Source of the DNA: Acidobacteriota bacterium
GTDB lineage: Bacteria > Acidobacteriota > Terriglobia > Acidiferrales > UBA7541
Assembly: GCA_003154775.1 (NCBI GenBank)
Contig: PMES01000047.1
Span: forward strand, 1-38,484
DNA: 38,484 nucleotides
Reading direction: 5' to 3'
A program made the translations under genes and the position numbers. Of the stretch, positions 1 to 8,009 are shown piece after piece. Below the pieces are notes generated by a model. The model ran no database searches and was not told where the DNA came from. It saw only the letters and a list, made by a program, of their open reading frames with translations. The stretch's first letter is position 1. Each line of letters starts with the position of its first letter.

Positions 1-716
1 CCTACTTCGTCTGAATCCACGCCATGCAGGAATTCCACCGCATCCTTGTTTTCCAGCGCGATGAGTTGTTCCCCGGCCGCCGACAATCCGTTGATCTTAA
101 TCCCCGAAGCCAGATCGAGAGGAAATCCGCGTATCTCAAAATCCTGATAATAGCCGACCGGAGCATAGTCTTCTCCGACGGAAGCATCATTTTTCGCCAC
201 GTCGGAAAGCAACCGCGCCTGCTGATCATCCAGCAAGCTTCGTGTTACGACCAGTCCGGAAATGGGCAACTCCTGTAGCGGCTGGCTGCTCAGGTTTCCG
301 ATAACCATGGCGGTTGGTTTGTAGTCGTCCGCCACTTCGCCGTGCACGATGACAACCTTCCGCGCGGATTCCACCACCAGCCTGACCGGCAAGTTGTAGG
401 CAGATCCGACGGAGACGCCGATTTTGTTCGCCCGAAATACCTGGAAGCCCGCGGCGGACACTTCCACCGCATAGGAACCCGGAGGCAGATTCTGCAATTG
501 AAACTCACCGGATGTACCGGATGCGGCAGTCCACGTTTGGCCAGTGGCCTCGTTCGTCGCTTTTGCTTCCGCGTTGGCGACCACACCCCCAGACGCATCC
601 GTAACCACGCCGGAAATCGTGCCCGTCGATGTTTGCGCTTCGGCAAGCCGGCTCTGCGGCATGGCAAATGCCAGTAACACCACGAATGCCACTTTGACAA
701 TCCGGCGAAAACTCAT
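1..716 (-). CDS. TonB-dependent receptor, N-terminal part (cut by window edge)
   Basis: 238 codons are readable from an ATG at 716 down to the left edge, with no stop, so the C-terminal beta-barrel lies outside the window. Residues 1-27 form a signal peptide (MSFRRIVKVAFVVLL, cleavage near AEAQ). Residues about 30-110 look like a carboxypeptidase-regulatory-like/CnaB beta-sandwich (GTISGVVTDASGGVV, then LPPGSYAVEVSAAGF). Residues about 145-238 resemble a TonB plug of the siderophore-receptor type, with the motif FEIRGFPLD at 193-201. Such proteins take up substrates across the outer membrane using TonB-ExbBD energy; the substrate cannot be read from this part. AGAGAG about 10 nt upstream can serve as ribosome binding site. 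The gene is divergent from the aldehyde dehydrogenase. Confidence 0.8.
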   Translation of the reverse strand, partial: MSFRRIVKVAFVVLLAFAMPQSRLAEAQTSTGTISGVVTDASGGVVANAEAKATNEATGQTWTAASGTSGEFQLQNLPPGSYAVEVSAAGFQVFRANKIGVSVGSAYNLPVRLVVESARKVVIVHGEVADDYKPTAMVIGNLSSQPLQELPISGLVVTRSLLDDQQARLLSDVAKNDASVGEDYAPVGYYQDFEIRGFPLDLASGIKINGLSAAGEQLIALENKDAVEFLHGVDSDEV

Positions 717-824
717 AACTTGATTCTCTCTGAAATCAGGGAAAACGACCACCATTCCTATTCGCTCCAATGGGGCGCGGGCGATGGATCAACAGACAGT
801 GCTGCAGGGGCAGCAAATCCCTAT

Positions 825-873
825 TTTAAAAAAGTAAGGTTCTGCACTAGAATCCGCAAGGGCCGCAAGGCCC
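825..873 (+). promoter_or_regulatory. candidate promoter and 5' UTR hairpin before the aldehyde dehydrogenase
   Basis: TTTAAA at 825-830 and TAGAAT at 848-853 are separated by 17 nt, a weak sigma70-like match. Just downstream, GGGCC (860-864), loop GCAA, and GGCCC (869-873) form a short GNRA-capped hairpin. GAGGAG at 887-892 is the ribosome binding site for the ATG at 901. A further perfect 6-bp inverted repeat, TGCTGC/GCAGCA at 800-815, sits in the same divergent gap and could be an operator. All of this is by eye. Confidence 0.25.
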
Positions 874-900
874 CGCCCACCATCCCGAGGAGCACAGGCC

Positions 901-2277
901 ATGGCCATTGCCACCATCAACCCGGCGACCGGCGAAGTCGTCAAGAGATTCGACGCGCTCACCGACGCCCAGGTCGACGACAAAATCACGAAAGCTGCCG
1001 CCGCGTTTCACGGCTTCCGCAAAACTCCTTTCGCCGATCGCGCCCGCTGGATGACCAAAGCCGCGGAAATCCTCGAATCCGAAAAAGAAGCCATCGGCCG
1101 GCTTATGACCCTCGAAATGGGCAAGACCCTCTCTTCCGCAATTGCCGAAGCGGAAAAATGCGCTGCCACGTGCCGCTACTACGCCGAAAATGCCCCGCGC
1201 TTTGTTGCCGACGAGCCCATTGCCACCTCCGCCGCAAAAAGCTTCATCCGTTACCAGCCCATCGGCATCGTCCTCGCTGTCATGCCCTGGAACTTCCCGT
1301 TCTGGCAGGTGTTCCGTTTCGTCGCGCCGGGCTTGATGGCCGGAAATGTCGGCCTTTTGAAACACGCGTCCAATGTTCCGCAGTGCGCGCTGAAGATCGA
1401 AGAAATCGTCCGCCGCGCCGGTTTTCCCGAAGGTGTCTTCCAAACCCTTTTGATCGGCGCTTCTCAGGTGGACCGCATCCTCAATGATCCGCGTGTCGCC
1501 GCCGCCACACTCACCGGCAGCGAGCAGGCTGGCATCCAGGTGGGCATTTCCGCCGCCAAGCGCATTAAGAAAGTCGTCCTGGAACTTGGCGGCAGCGATC
1601 CCTTTATCGTCATGCCCAGCGCCAACCTCGAAGAAGCCGCTGCCACCGCCGTCAAAGCCCGTGTCATGAATAATGGCCAGTCCTGCATCGCCGCCAAGCG
1701 CTTCCTTGTTCACGAGAAAATCGCCGATCACTTCGAGAAGGAATTTGTCAGCCGCATGCAGTCGCTCAAGCTCGGCGATCCCTTCGATCCCAAAACAGAT
1801 GTCGGCCCGCTCGCCACTCCGGATGCCGTCAAGGATCTCGACTCCGACGTCCAGAAATCCATTCAGGGGGGCGCAAAGCTTCTCACCGGCGGTAAGCAGA
1901 TCGTTGGCGCTGGAAATTTTTATCTGCTTACGGTTCTTACCAACATCCCCAAGGATTCCCCGGCCTATCGCGAAGAGCTCTTCGGCCCCGTCGCTTGCCT
2001 CTTCCGCGTGAAATCGATTGAAGAAGCCGTCGCCGTTGCCAACGACGTCCGCTTTGGCCTCGGCGCCAGCGCTTGGACCAACAACCCCGCCGAACGCGAA
2101 TTTTTCATCAATGAACTTGAAGCGGGCATGGTCTTCATCAACCAAATGGTGGTCTCCGATCCCCGCGTTCCCTTCGGCGGCGTCAAAGCCTCCGGCCACG
2201 GTCGTGAGCTTGGACCCTACGGCATCCGCGAATTCACCAACATCAAGACCGTCTGGATCCGCGAACCGGCGAAGTAG
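901..2277 (+). CDS. NAD(P)-dependent aldehyde dehydrogenase, succinate-semialdehyde dehydrogenase-like
   Basis: 458 aa, the normal length for the Sad/GabD branch of the aldehyde dehydrogenase superfamily, which oxidises an aldehyde such as succinate semialdehyde to the acid in the cytoplasm. The opening INPATGEVV is typical of this branch. MPWNFPFWQ (about 128-136) is the cofactor-binding segment. LELGGSDPF carries the general-base Glu228, NNGQSCIAAKR carries the nucleophile Cys262, and PFGGVKASGHGRELG is near the C-terminus. GAGGAG lies 8 nt before the ATG. The CoA ligase downstream on the same strand begins about 150 nt later, so the two could be co-transcribed and feed acids into CoA thioesters, but this is inference. 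Substrate is not fixed by sequence alone. Confidence 0.9.
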   Translation: MAIATINPATGEVVKRFDALTDAQVDDKITKAAAAFHGFRKTPFADRARWMTKAAEILESEKEAIGRLMTLEMGKTLSSAIAEAEKCAATCRYYAENAPRFVADEPIATSAAKSFIRYQPIGIVLAVMPWNFPFWQVFRFVAPGLMAGNVGLLKHASNVPQCALKIEEIVRRAGFPEGVFQTLLIGASQVDRILNDPRVAAATLTGSEQAGIQVGISAAKRIKKVVLELGGSDPFIVMPSANLEEAAATAVKARVMNNGQSCIAAKRFLVHEKIADHFEKEFVSRMQSLKLGDPFDPKTDVGPLATPDAVKDLDSDVQKSIQGGAKLLTGGKQIVGAGNFYLLTVLTNIPKDSPAYREELFGPVACLFRVKSIEEAVAVANDVRFGLGASAWTNNPAEREFFINELEAGMVFINQMVVSDPRVPFGGVKASGHGRELGPYGIREFTNIKTVWIREPAK

Positions 2278-2424
2278 CCCCCGCCATTCGCACCGTGCCG
2301 ATTGACGAGCGAACGGGCGAAGGAGCATCATTTTGCCTCGGGCTTTTTCGGGGCGGCGCTCCTCGCTTGCAGCCCATGGCGCCATGTTGTCTTGCAGTCT
2401 TCATTTTTCAAGGGAGTGAGTCTC

Positions 2425-4554
2425 GTGCCAAAGACCCTCGCGAAGAAGCACACCGAAGGCAAATCCCGCGCCAAGAAGCACGGCCTGACCGAAGCGCAGA
2501 TCGCTGTCCATTGGAAGGAAGAAGCCTACATCCGGCCTCCCGCGCGATTCATCGCTCAGGCCAATCTCAACGACAACTCCGCCCTGGAGCGCTTCAGCGA
2601 GAAGAATTTCCCCGAATGCTTCCGCGAATACGCCGAACTCCTCCACTGGGATCAGTATTGGCACACCACGCTGGACACCGATCATCCGCCCTTCTGGAAG
2701 TGGTTCGTCGGCGGCCGCTTGAACGTGGCTTACAACTGCGTGGATCGCCATCTCGCCAAATACAAAAACAAAGCCGCGCTGATCTTCGTGCCGGAGCCCG
2801 AAGAAGAAAACCACATCGTCATTACCTACCAGGAGCTCTATCGCCGCGTTAACGAAGTCGCCGCCGTGTTGCAAGGCTTTGCCGGTCTCCAAAAGGGCGA
2901 TCGCGTCACCATTCACATGCCCATGATTCCGGAGCTGCCCATCACCATGCTGGCCTGCGCACGCCTCGGCATCATTCATTCCGTCGTCTTCGGCGGCTTC
3001 TCCGGCGAAGCCTGCGGCCTGCGCGCCGCCGATTCCGGCAGCCGCGTCCTGATTTACGTTGATGGCTACCACCGCAACGGCCGCTGGGTCGACCACAAGG
3101 CCAGCGCCGATATCGCCGTCGAAGCCGCCAAGAAAGAAGGCCAGGTCATTGACAAGGTGCTCGTCTGGAAGCGCTATCACCACAAATACACTTCCGACGC
3201 GCCCATGATTATGGAACGCGACTTCTTCATTGACGACATTCTGAAGGATTACCGCAACGCCGTGGTTCCCCCCGTTTCCATGGACGCCGAGGATCCGCTC
3301 TTCCTCATGTACACCAGCGGCACCACCGGCAAACCCAAGGGCTGCCAGCACCGCACCGGCGGTTACCTCGCCTACGTCACCGGCACCGCAAAGTATTACC
3401 AGGACATTCATCCCGAAGACGTGTACTGGTGCATGGCCGATATCGGCTGGATCACCGGCCATTCCTACATCGTCTATGGCCCGCTCGCTCTTGCTGCCAC
3501 CAGCGTCATTTACGAAGGCGTCCCGCAATTCCCTGATGCCGGGCGTCCCTGGCGCATCGCCGAACGCCTCGATGTGAACATCTTCCACACCTCGCCCACC
3601 GCCATTCGCATGCTTCGCAAAGCGGGCGCCGAGGAGCCCAAAAAACATAACTACCGCTTCAAGCACATGACCACCGTCGGCGAGCCCATCGAGCCGGAAG
3701 TCTGGCGCTGGTATCACGAAGTGGTTGGCAAGGGCGAAGCCGTCATCGTGGACACCTGGTGGCAGACGGAAACCGGGGGTTTCCTCTGTACCACCAAGCC
3801 CGCGCTCGACCCCATGAAACCCGGCAGCGCGGGTCCCGCCTGCCTTGGCATCTATCCCATCATCTGGGACGAAGAAGGCAAGGAAGTCGCTGCCGCGGAC
3901 CATGCCGCCGGCAACATCTGCATCCGCAATCCCTGGCCCGGCATCATGCAGACTATCTGGGGCGACCCGCACCGCTTCGTCAATCAGTACTACAAGAAAT
4001 ACAACAAGAACCCGCAGAGCAAGGATTGGCGCGATTGGCCCTACTACGCCGCGGACGGCGCCGTTCTTCCCCCTGACGGCTACTACCGCATTCTCGGCCG
4101 CGTGGACGACGTCATCAATGTCGCCGGCCACCGCCTGGGCACCAAGGAACTCGAATCCGCTTGCCTCACCATTCCTGAAATCGCCGAGGCCGCTGTCGTT
4201 CCGGTTGTGGACGAGGTGAAGGGTCGCGTCCCCGAAATCTACATCTCCCTCAAGCCCGGCGTCCTGCCGAAGAGGCAGATCATCGAGAAGGTCACCTCGA
4301 CCATTGAAACCATGATCGGCAAAATCGCGCGGCCCAAGCGCATCCACATCGTTCCGGATATGCCCAAGACCCGCTCCGGCAAGATCATGCGCCGCGTCCT
4401 TGCCGCCATCTCCAATCGCATGGATACCGGTGACCTCACCACGCTCGCCAACCCCGACATCGTCGAGCAGGTTCGCCAGATCGTGCAGGGACGCGAAATC
4501 ATGCCGCTCAACGAAGGCCCCGAAGATATCAAGCTCTTCGGCGACGAGCGCTGA
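2425..4554 (+). CDS. acs: acetyl-CoA synthetase-like AMP-forming acyl-CoA ligase
   Basis: ANL-superfamily ligase that activates acetate (or a short acid) to acyl-AMP and then acyl-CoA. The frame is open back to an ATG at 2302, but that reading would add an unlikely 41-residue leader. A GTG at 2425 preceded by AAGGGA with 9 nt spacing is preferred and gives 709 aa, still longer than the usual roughly 650. Numbered from that start, the ATP-binding loop YTSGTTGKPKG is at 296-306, DTWWQTETGG at 443-452 (second Trp is the residue that restricts the pocket to acetate in classical Acs), GRVDDVINVAGHRLGT near 558-573, and PKTRSGK with the catalytic, acetylatable Lys653. The hinge region reads AADGA instead of the usual TGDGA and there are extra segments near 250-280 and 515-540, so it is a diverged subfamily; propionate is a possible alternative substrate. 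Confidence 0.88.
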   Translation: MPKTLAKKHTEGKSRAKKHGLTEAQIAVHWKEEAYIRPPARFIAQANLNDNSALERFSEKNFPECFREYAELLHWDQYWHTTLDTDHPPFWKWFVGGRLNVAYNCVDRHLAKYKNKAALIFVPEPEEENHIVITYQELYRRVNEVAAVLQGFAGLQKGDRVTIHMPMIPELPITMLACARLGIIHSVVFGGFSGEACGLRAADSGSRVLIYVDGYHRNGRWVDHKASADIAVEAAKKEGQVIDKVLVWKRYHHKYTSDAPMIMERDFFIDDILKDYRNAVVPPVSMDAEDPLFLMYTSGTTGKPKGCQHRTGGYLAYVTGTAKYYQDIHPEDVYWCMADIGWITGHSYIVYGPLALAATSVIYEGVPQFPDAGRPWRIAERLDVNIFHTSPTAIRMLRKAGAEEPKKHNYRFKHMTTVGEPIEPEVWRWYHEVVGKGEAVIVDTWWQTETGGFLCTTKPALDPMKPGSAGPACLGIYPIIWDEEGKEVAAADHAAGNICIRNPWPGIMQTIWGDPHRFVNQYYKKYNKNPQSKDWRDWPYYAADGAVLPPDGYYRILGRVDDVINVAGHRLGTKELESACLTIPEIAEAAVVPVVDEVKGRVPEIYISLKPGVLPKRQIIEKVTSTIETMIGKIARPKRIHIVPDMPKTRSGKIMRRVLAAISNRMDTGDLTTLANPDIVEQVRQIVQGREIMPLNEGPEDIKLFGDER

Positions 4555-4693
4555 CTCACCGCCCGCGAACGACTTAGTCTTTGAAGCCCGGCCCCTAACA
4601 AGAACAACACGTTTTTCCACAATCCCGCATTCGCCTGTGGCCAACCGCTTTCCCGCACGCTAAAATGGATCGTGTAGTTGAAAGGAGAACTGT

Positions 4694-4918
4694 ATGGCCA
4701 GGACGAGGGTCAGTGCCTCGCCGCAAAAAAAGCAGTCTGTCGCTGCCAAGATCAACCCCACGCAGGATGAAATCGCTCTGCGCGCTTATCACATTTATTT
4801 GGAGCGCTGCTGCACACCTGGAAACGCCTTCGATGATTGGGTTCGCGCAGAACGCGAACTCATCGAGAATAACGGGAAGCCGCGCCGCAAGCCGGCTCCC
4901 AAGTCCGCCGTAGCGTAG
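4694..4918 (+). CDS. DUF2934 family small protein
   Basis: 74 aa, beginning at an ATG with a strong AAAGGAGAA ribosome binding site. A basic N-terminus (about 25 residues) precedes a core that reads EIALRAYHIYLERC, then DDWVRAERELIEN. This is the pattern of the DUF2934 family, short proteins of unknown function in which a helix carrying A-Y-x-x-Y/W is followed by a D-W-x-x-A-E motif. It ends with a basic tail (KPRRKPAPKSAVA). No partner is evident; it stands alone about 140 nt after the acyl-CoA ligase. Function unknown. Confidence 0.8.
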   Translation: MARTRVSASPQKKQSVAAKINPTQDEIALRAYHIYLERCCTPGNAFDDWVRAERELIENNGKPRRKPAPKSAVA

Positions 4919-5072
4919 CCGCGGCTCTCATTTAGGTCCCGCCTGACCCTCGCTCCCCCAGAGGTCGCCCCTTCGCGTGCCCGCTTTCCTCTTAGTTCAC
5001 TTCAGCCGATACGCCGTTTGCTCTTCACCTAGACACCTGACATAGAGACAGACTTGGTTTAATCTTCTCATC

Positions 5073-5216
5073 ATGAAGAAGAAGCCCGGATTCGGCTCCT
5101 TCCTGTTTCAACTGCTCCAAGCCGCACGCAGAGCTGCTTTTACGATATGGGTCATTCTGTTGGCCCTCGCGTTGATCTCTTGGATTCTGCGGGGCGCGCT
5201 GCGCCGGCTCTTTTAG
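5073..5216 (+). CDS. possible 47-aa single-pass membrane protein
   Basis: A short frame from ATG 5073 to TAG 5216 encodes a Lys-rich start (MKKKPGFGSF), an amphipathic stretch, one hydrophobic segment (TIWVILLALALISWIL, about 24-39) and a basic end (RGALRRLF). The positive ends and single helix are typical of small membrane proteins, but there is no convincing ribosome binding site upstream. It lies in the otherwise empty gap 4919-5278 between the DUF2934 gene and the end of the convergent protease gene. Could be chance. Confidence 0.3.
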   Translation: MKKKPGFGSFLFQLLQAARRAAFTIWVILLALALISWILRGALRRLF

Positions 5217-5278
5217 ACCGTGAGCCTTGGAACCCCGCGCTTCCCCTCTCAGGCCTGCCGAATTCACTTCGTCGCTTC

Positions 5279-6424
5279 TCACCGGCTCGTCAACGCCGCT
5301 CCCAGCTCGCTCCGCGTCTGGATCACCCGCAAAATCGCTTCCCGCGTCACCATCCCCACAATGTGCGCGCCTTCTTCTACTTGCGTCACCACCGGCATCT
5401 GATTCACATCCGCGGCGATCAGCCGTTCCAGCAATCTCTGCAGCGGCTCGTCCGGCGCAGCCCATAATATCTTTTCCCGCGGCACCATCACCGCCTGCAC
5501 CGAATTCATATTCCACTCTTCGCGCGGCACGTGGCTCAGCGCACCCACATTCATCAACCCCACCAGCCGGTCGTCCATAGTCACCAGGTGCACGCGCCGT
5601 CCCGTCCGCAGCACTTCCCCGCTGTACTCCTCCAGGCTCGTATTCGCCGGAATGATCGGAACTTCCTGGTTCATCACATCGGAAGCGCACAATCCCGTCA
5701 GCATCTCCTGAATCGTCACTTGCGCCACGCTCGCCTGTGCCGCGTTCAGCAGAAACCACCCGAGGAATCCCATCCACAAGGCGTTTTGCCAATCGCTGCG
5801 CAGCGCGCTCCACACCCCGAGGGAGATCAGTCCAAACGCAATCAGCTTCCCGCTGGCGCCCGCCACGCGCGTTGCCCGCGCAAAATCCTTCGTCGCTCCC
5901 CACACCATCGCCCGGAACACCCGCCCTCCGTCCAGCGGAAATCCTGGCAGCAGGTTGAAAACCGCCAGCATTCCGTTTGTAAGCGCCAGTTGGCTGGCCA
6001 CAGCGCCCAGCATCTCGCTGTCCGGAAAGAGCAGCGTCACGCCATAAAACACGCCCGCAAGAAACGCGCTCGCCAGCGGCCCGGCCACCGCAATGTTGAA
6101 TTCCTGAATCGCCTGGGAAGGGTCCCGCGCAATCCGCGCCAGTCCTCCAAAAAGAAATAGCGTGATCGAGAGCACTTTGATCTTGTAGTGCTGCGCCACA
6201 ACGCTGTGCGCCAGTTCGTGAAATACCACCGAACTGAAAAACAAAATGCTGGTCACTACCCCCAGAGTCCAGTGTTGCGGCCCTGTCCAGCGCGGGTGCT
6301 GCTGCGCAAAAAAATTGGATTGCGAGAACGTGATCAGCCCAAAGACAAGGATCCAGCTCAGATCCAAATAGATGGGTATACCCAAGATTCGGCCAATCCG
6401 AATGCCCTGCGATTGAAACATCAA
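5279..6424 (-). CDS. site-2 protease family (M50) zinc metalloprotease with CBS domain pair
   Basis: 381 aa. The N-terminal half is a multi-spanning membrane protease core: the zinc motif HELAH at 69-73 within a hydrophobic helix and the second metal motif NLLPGFPLDGGR at about 157-168, whose Asp165 completes the site. The C-terminal half (about 245-375) is soluble and has the feel of two CBS repeats (ASDVMNQEVPIIP, then VPREKILWAAPDEPLQRLLERL and VVTQVEEGAHIVGMVTREAIL). This is the SpoIVFB/Rip3-like group, which cleaves transmembrane segments; CBS domains usually sense adenine nucleotides. Two Met codons open the frame. No anti-sigma factor or other obvious substrate gene is adjacent. Confidence 0.88.
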   Translation of the reverse strand: MMFQSQGIRIGRILGIPIYLDLSWILVFGLITFSQSNFFAQQHPRWTGPQHWTLGVVTSILFFSSVVFHELAHSVVAQHYKIKVLSITLFLFGGLARIARDPSQAIQEFNIAVAGPLASAFLAGVFYGVTLLFPDSEMLGAVASQLALTNGMLAVFNLLPGFPLDGGRVFRAMVWGATKDFARATRVAGASGKLIAFGLISLGVWSALRSDWQNALWMGFLGWFLLNAAQASVAQVTIQEMLTGLCASDVMNQEVPIIPANTSLEEYSGEVLRTGRRVHLVTMDDRLVGLMNVGALSHVPREEWNMNSVQAVMVPREKILWAAPDEPLQRLLERLIAADVNQMPVVTQVEEGAHIVGMVTREAILRVIQTRSELGAALTSR

Positions 6425-6647
6425 CGTGAGCCTCGTCTATTCCCTGAATCCTAGACTACCGCCGAACCCCCAAGACGCAAAACCCTAACCGACACTCGCT
6501 CCCCAAAACGCGTCCCGCAAAACACGCCGTGTCTCCCAACCCACGACTGCCTGGCTTCTTAACTTTCCTAACGTCCCACGAATCAATCAGTTATAAACGG
6601 CCTCCCATGTGCCACCTCCTTCTACGAACGCACCAAGGAGCGCACAA

Positions 6648-6845
6648 ATGGACACCTTACTCAGTTTCGCAACCGTCCTGACCGCAACAATCCTGGCGCT
6701 GTTTGCCGCACTCGGCCTGCACTGGCTCCTACTTCGCGCCGCCTTTCTTCTGATGCAGCCCGCCACCGCCAGCCGCCGCGCCGCACAACCCGCGATCGTG
6801 CACGGCACTCGCCTGGTCGCCCACGCCTACGCCCAGCGCCGCTGA
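6648..6845 (+). CDS. small membrane protein (65 aa), first of a pair
   Basis: The reading frame is open from 6609, but AAGGAG at 6635-6640 with 7 nt spacing points to the ATG at 6648. The product has a hydrophobic N-terminal helix (LLSFATVLTATILALFAALGLHWLLLRAAF split over about 3-32) and a basic C-terminus (ASRRAAQ, AYAQRR), predicted to be a single- or double-pass inner-membrane protein. It is followed after 26 nt by a second small membrane protein with an equally strong ribosome binding site, so the two are probably one transcript. No recognised family. Confidence 0.55.
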   Translation: MDTLLSFATVLTATILALFAALGLHWLLLRAAFLLMQPATASRRAAQPAIVHGTRLVAHAYAQRR

Positions 6846-6871
6846 TTCGCCATGCGGAAAGGAGCAGCACC

Positions 6872-7015
6872 ATGTTCGCATTGCAGCTTTTCTTCGTGAT
6901 TGCCGGCCTCAGCCTTTTCGGCACTGCCGGAATTTTAGTGGCCTACGACGTCTACATGGCTACGCGCCTGAGCTGCCTGCTCCAACGAACCGGGCATGCG
7001 CCCCTGAAGTCCTAG
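6872..7015 (+). CDS. small membrane protein (47 aa), second of a pair
   Basis: ATG 6872 is preceded by GGAAAGGAG at a good distance and the frame closes at TAG 7013-7015. Residues about 2-25 form one hydrophobic helix (MFALQLFFVIAGLSLFGTAG), followed by a short tail ending GHAPLKS. It is too short for most gene finders. The consecutive strong ribosome binding sites of this gene and the one upstream suggest translation of both. Function unknown. Confidence 0.5.
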   Translation: MFALQLFFVIAGLSLFGTAGILVAYDVYMATRLSCLLQRTGHAPLKS

Positions 7016-7245
7016 AAGATCGGGGAAGCGGCGCGAACCGCTTCCCACGAACACCGGCCAAAACCCCTGCGGGTGGCTCGGATCGCGTCGCTGGAGGAAT
7101 CGCCATGAGCAGAAAGCCAAGCACCGCCGCGCTTGATTCTTTCGGCCACAGATTGTTCCCAACCCGGCGCCGCGCCCCGCGCCACCCGGCCGGTGAAAAA
7201 ATCCGCTGCCCCGTTCCGACAGTCTCCCGCCAATTCGCAGTGGAT

Positions 7246-7290
7246 TGTCATCCCAAAATTCATTGTCATCCCGAGCGAAGCGAGGGATCT
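7246..7290 (+). repeat. dispersed intergenic repeat (GTCATCCC...GGGATCT type)
   Basis: TTGTCATCCC occurs twice, at 7246 and 7264, and the second copy continues through GAGCGAAGCGAGGGATCT. The inner part is palindromic (GAGCGAAGCGAG). Related sequences with the same GTCATCC start and GGATC end are at 18745-18799 and 27994-28079. The element lies in the 370-nt gap 7016-7386, in which no other feature is clear, apart from GGAGGA followed by an ATG at 7105 in frame with the gene beginning at 7387. Confidence 0.6.
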
Positions 7291-7386
7291 GCTTTTCGCA
7301 CCAGGCCCGGCAGCACTGTCAGAGAGGAAAGAACAAAGGAAACAAAACTCGCTCAAGCCCAAATCGCAATATCTCAGGAGGAAGTC

Positions 7387-7881
7387 ATGAACCGCAATCA
7401 CACGAATCGCCCAACCCGCAATACGCAAATCATCCTCCCAGCAGTCTTGCGCATCACCCTGGCTCTGTTCCTAATCCTTCTGGGCATAACTTCCGCGCCC
7501 CCGGCCCACGCGCAAACCAATCCGCATCGCATTGTCAAAACCTACCCCATCAACCGCGCCAACGCCGAACATCTCCAGCGCTGGGTCAACGCCGGTCACG
7601 ACACCTGGTGCCGCGATCCCAAACTCGTCGCCGCCCACACCCTCGAACAATTCGCCCCCGGCCTCGCCGACTCCACCTATGAGCTCGCCGCCCAGCCCGT
7701 CGTCCACAAAATCTCTCACGGTCGCATCGCCATCTACACCTACCATTCCCTCGACGGCCAAACCACCTACCGCATCACCCTCCGCCGCCCCCCGTGGCTC
7801 CGCCCCACCGCCGGCTCGCTCCCTCAAACGGTCTGGCTTCCCCAACGCCTCGAAATCCTCAGCGATTCAATGATGGATTGA
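7387..7881 (+). CDS. exported protein of unknown function
   Basis: ATG 7387 follows AGGAGGAAGTC, an excellent ribosome binding site, giving 164 aa. The frame is open back to an ATG at 7105 that also has a GGAGGA upstream, but that extension translates the dispersed repeat and is unlikely to be native. Residues 1-43 are a long signal peptide (hydrophobic ALFLILLGITSAPP, cleavage after AHA). The mature part, about 121 aa, has a single Cys (TWCRDP) and a beta-rich C-terminal half ending RLEILSDSMMD. I do not recognise a family. A perfect 8-bp hairpin follows the stop. Confidence 0.75.
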   Translation: MNRNHTNRPTRNTQIILPAVLRITLALFLILLGITSAPPAHAQTNPHRIVKTYPINRANAEHLQRWVNAGHDTWCRDPKLVAAHTLEQFAPGLADSTYELAAQPVVHKISHGRIAIYTYHSLDGQTTYRITLRRPPWLRPTAGSLPQTVWLPQRLEILSDSMMD

Positions 7882-7917
7882 TACCTGCGATCGATGTCCG
7901 CGGGTGAGACGAGTTCT

Positions 7918-7950
7918 GGGGCGCCTGCTCCTTCAATCCTTCGGCGCCCC
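7918..7950 (+). terminator. candidate hairpin terminator
   Basis: GGGGCGCC at 7918-7925 and GGCGCCCC at 7943-7950 form a perfect 8-bp stem with a 17-nt loop about 37 nt after the stop of the exported-protein gene. There is no T-run behind it, so it would be a weak or factor-dependent terminator, or merely a palindrome. Confidence 0.35.
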
Positions 7951-8009
7951 TCCTGCCCTTCTCCGCCCAAGAACAGTGTTAGCATTCCAATGATTCACTG
8001 AGGTGACGC

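Noticed and set aside
847-2385. 512-codon minus-strand frame opposite the aldehyde dehydrogenase
   Set aside because: It mirrors the whole aldehyde dehydrogenase gene; long antisense frames arise from GC-rich third positions. No ribosome binding site or known motif.
2401-4644. 747-codon minus-strand frame opposite the CoA ligase
   Set aside because: Same cause; the plus strand has all ligase motifs.
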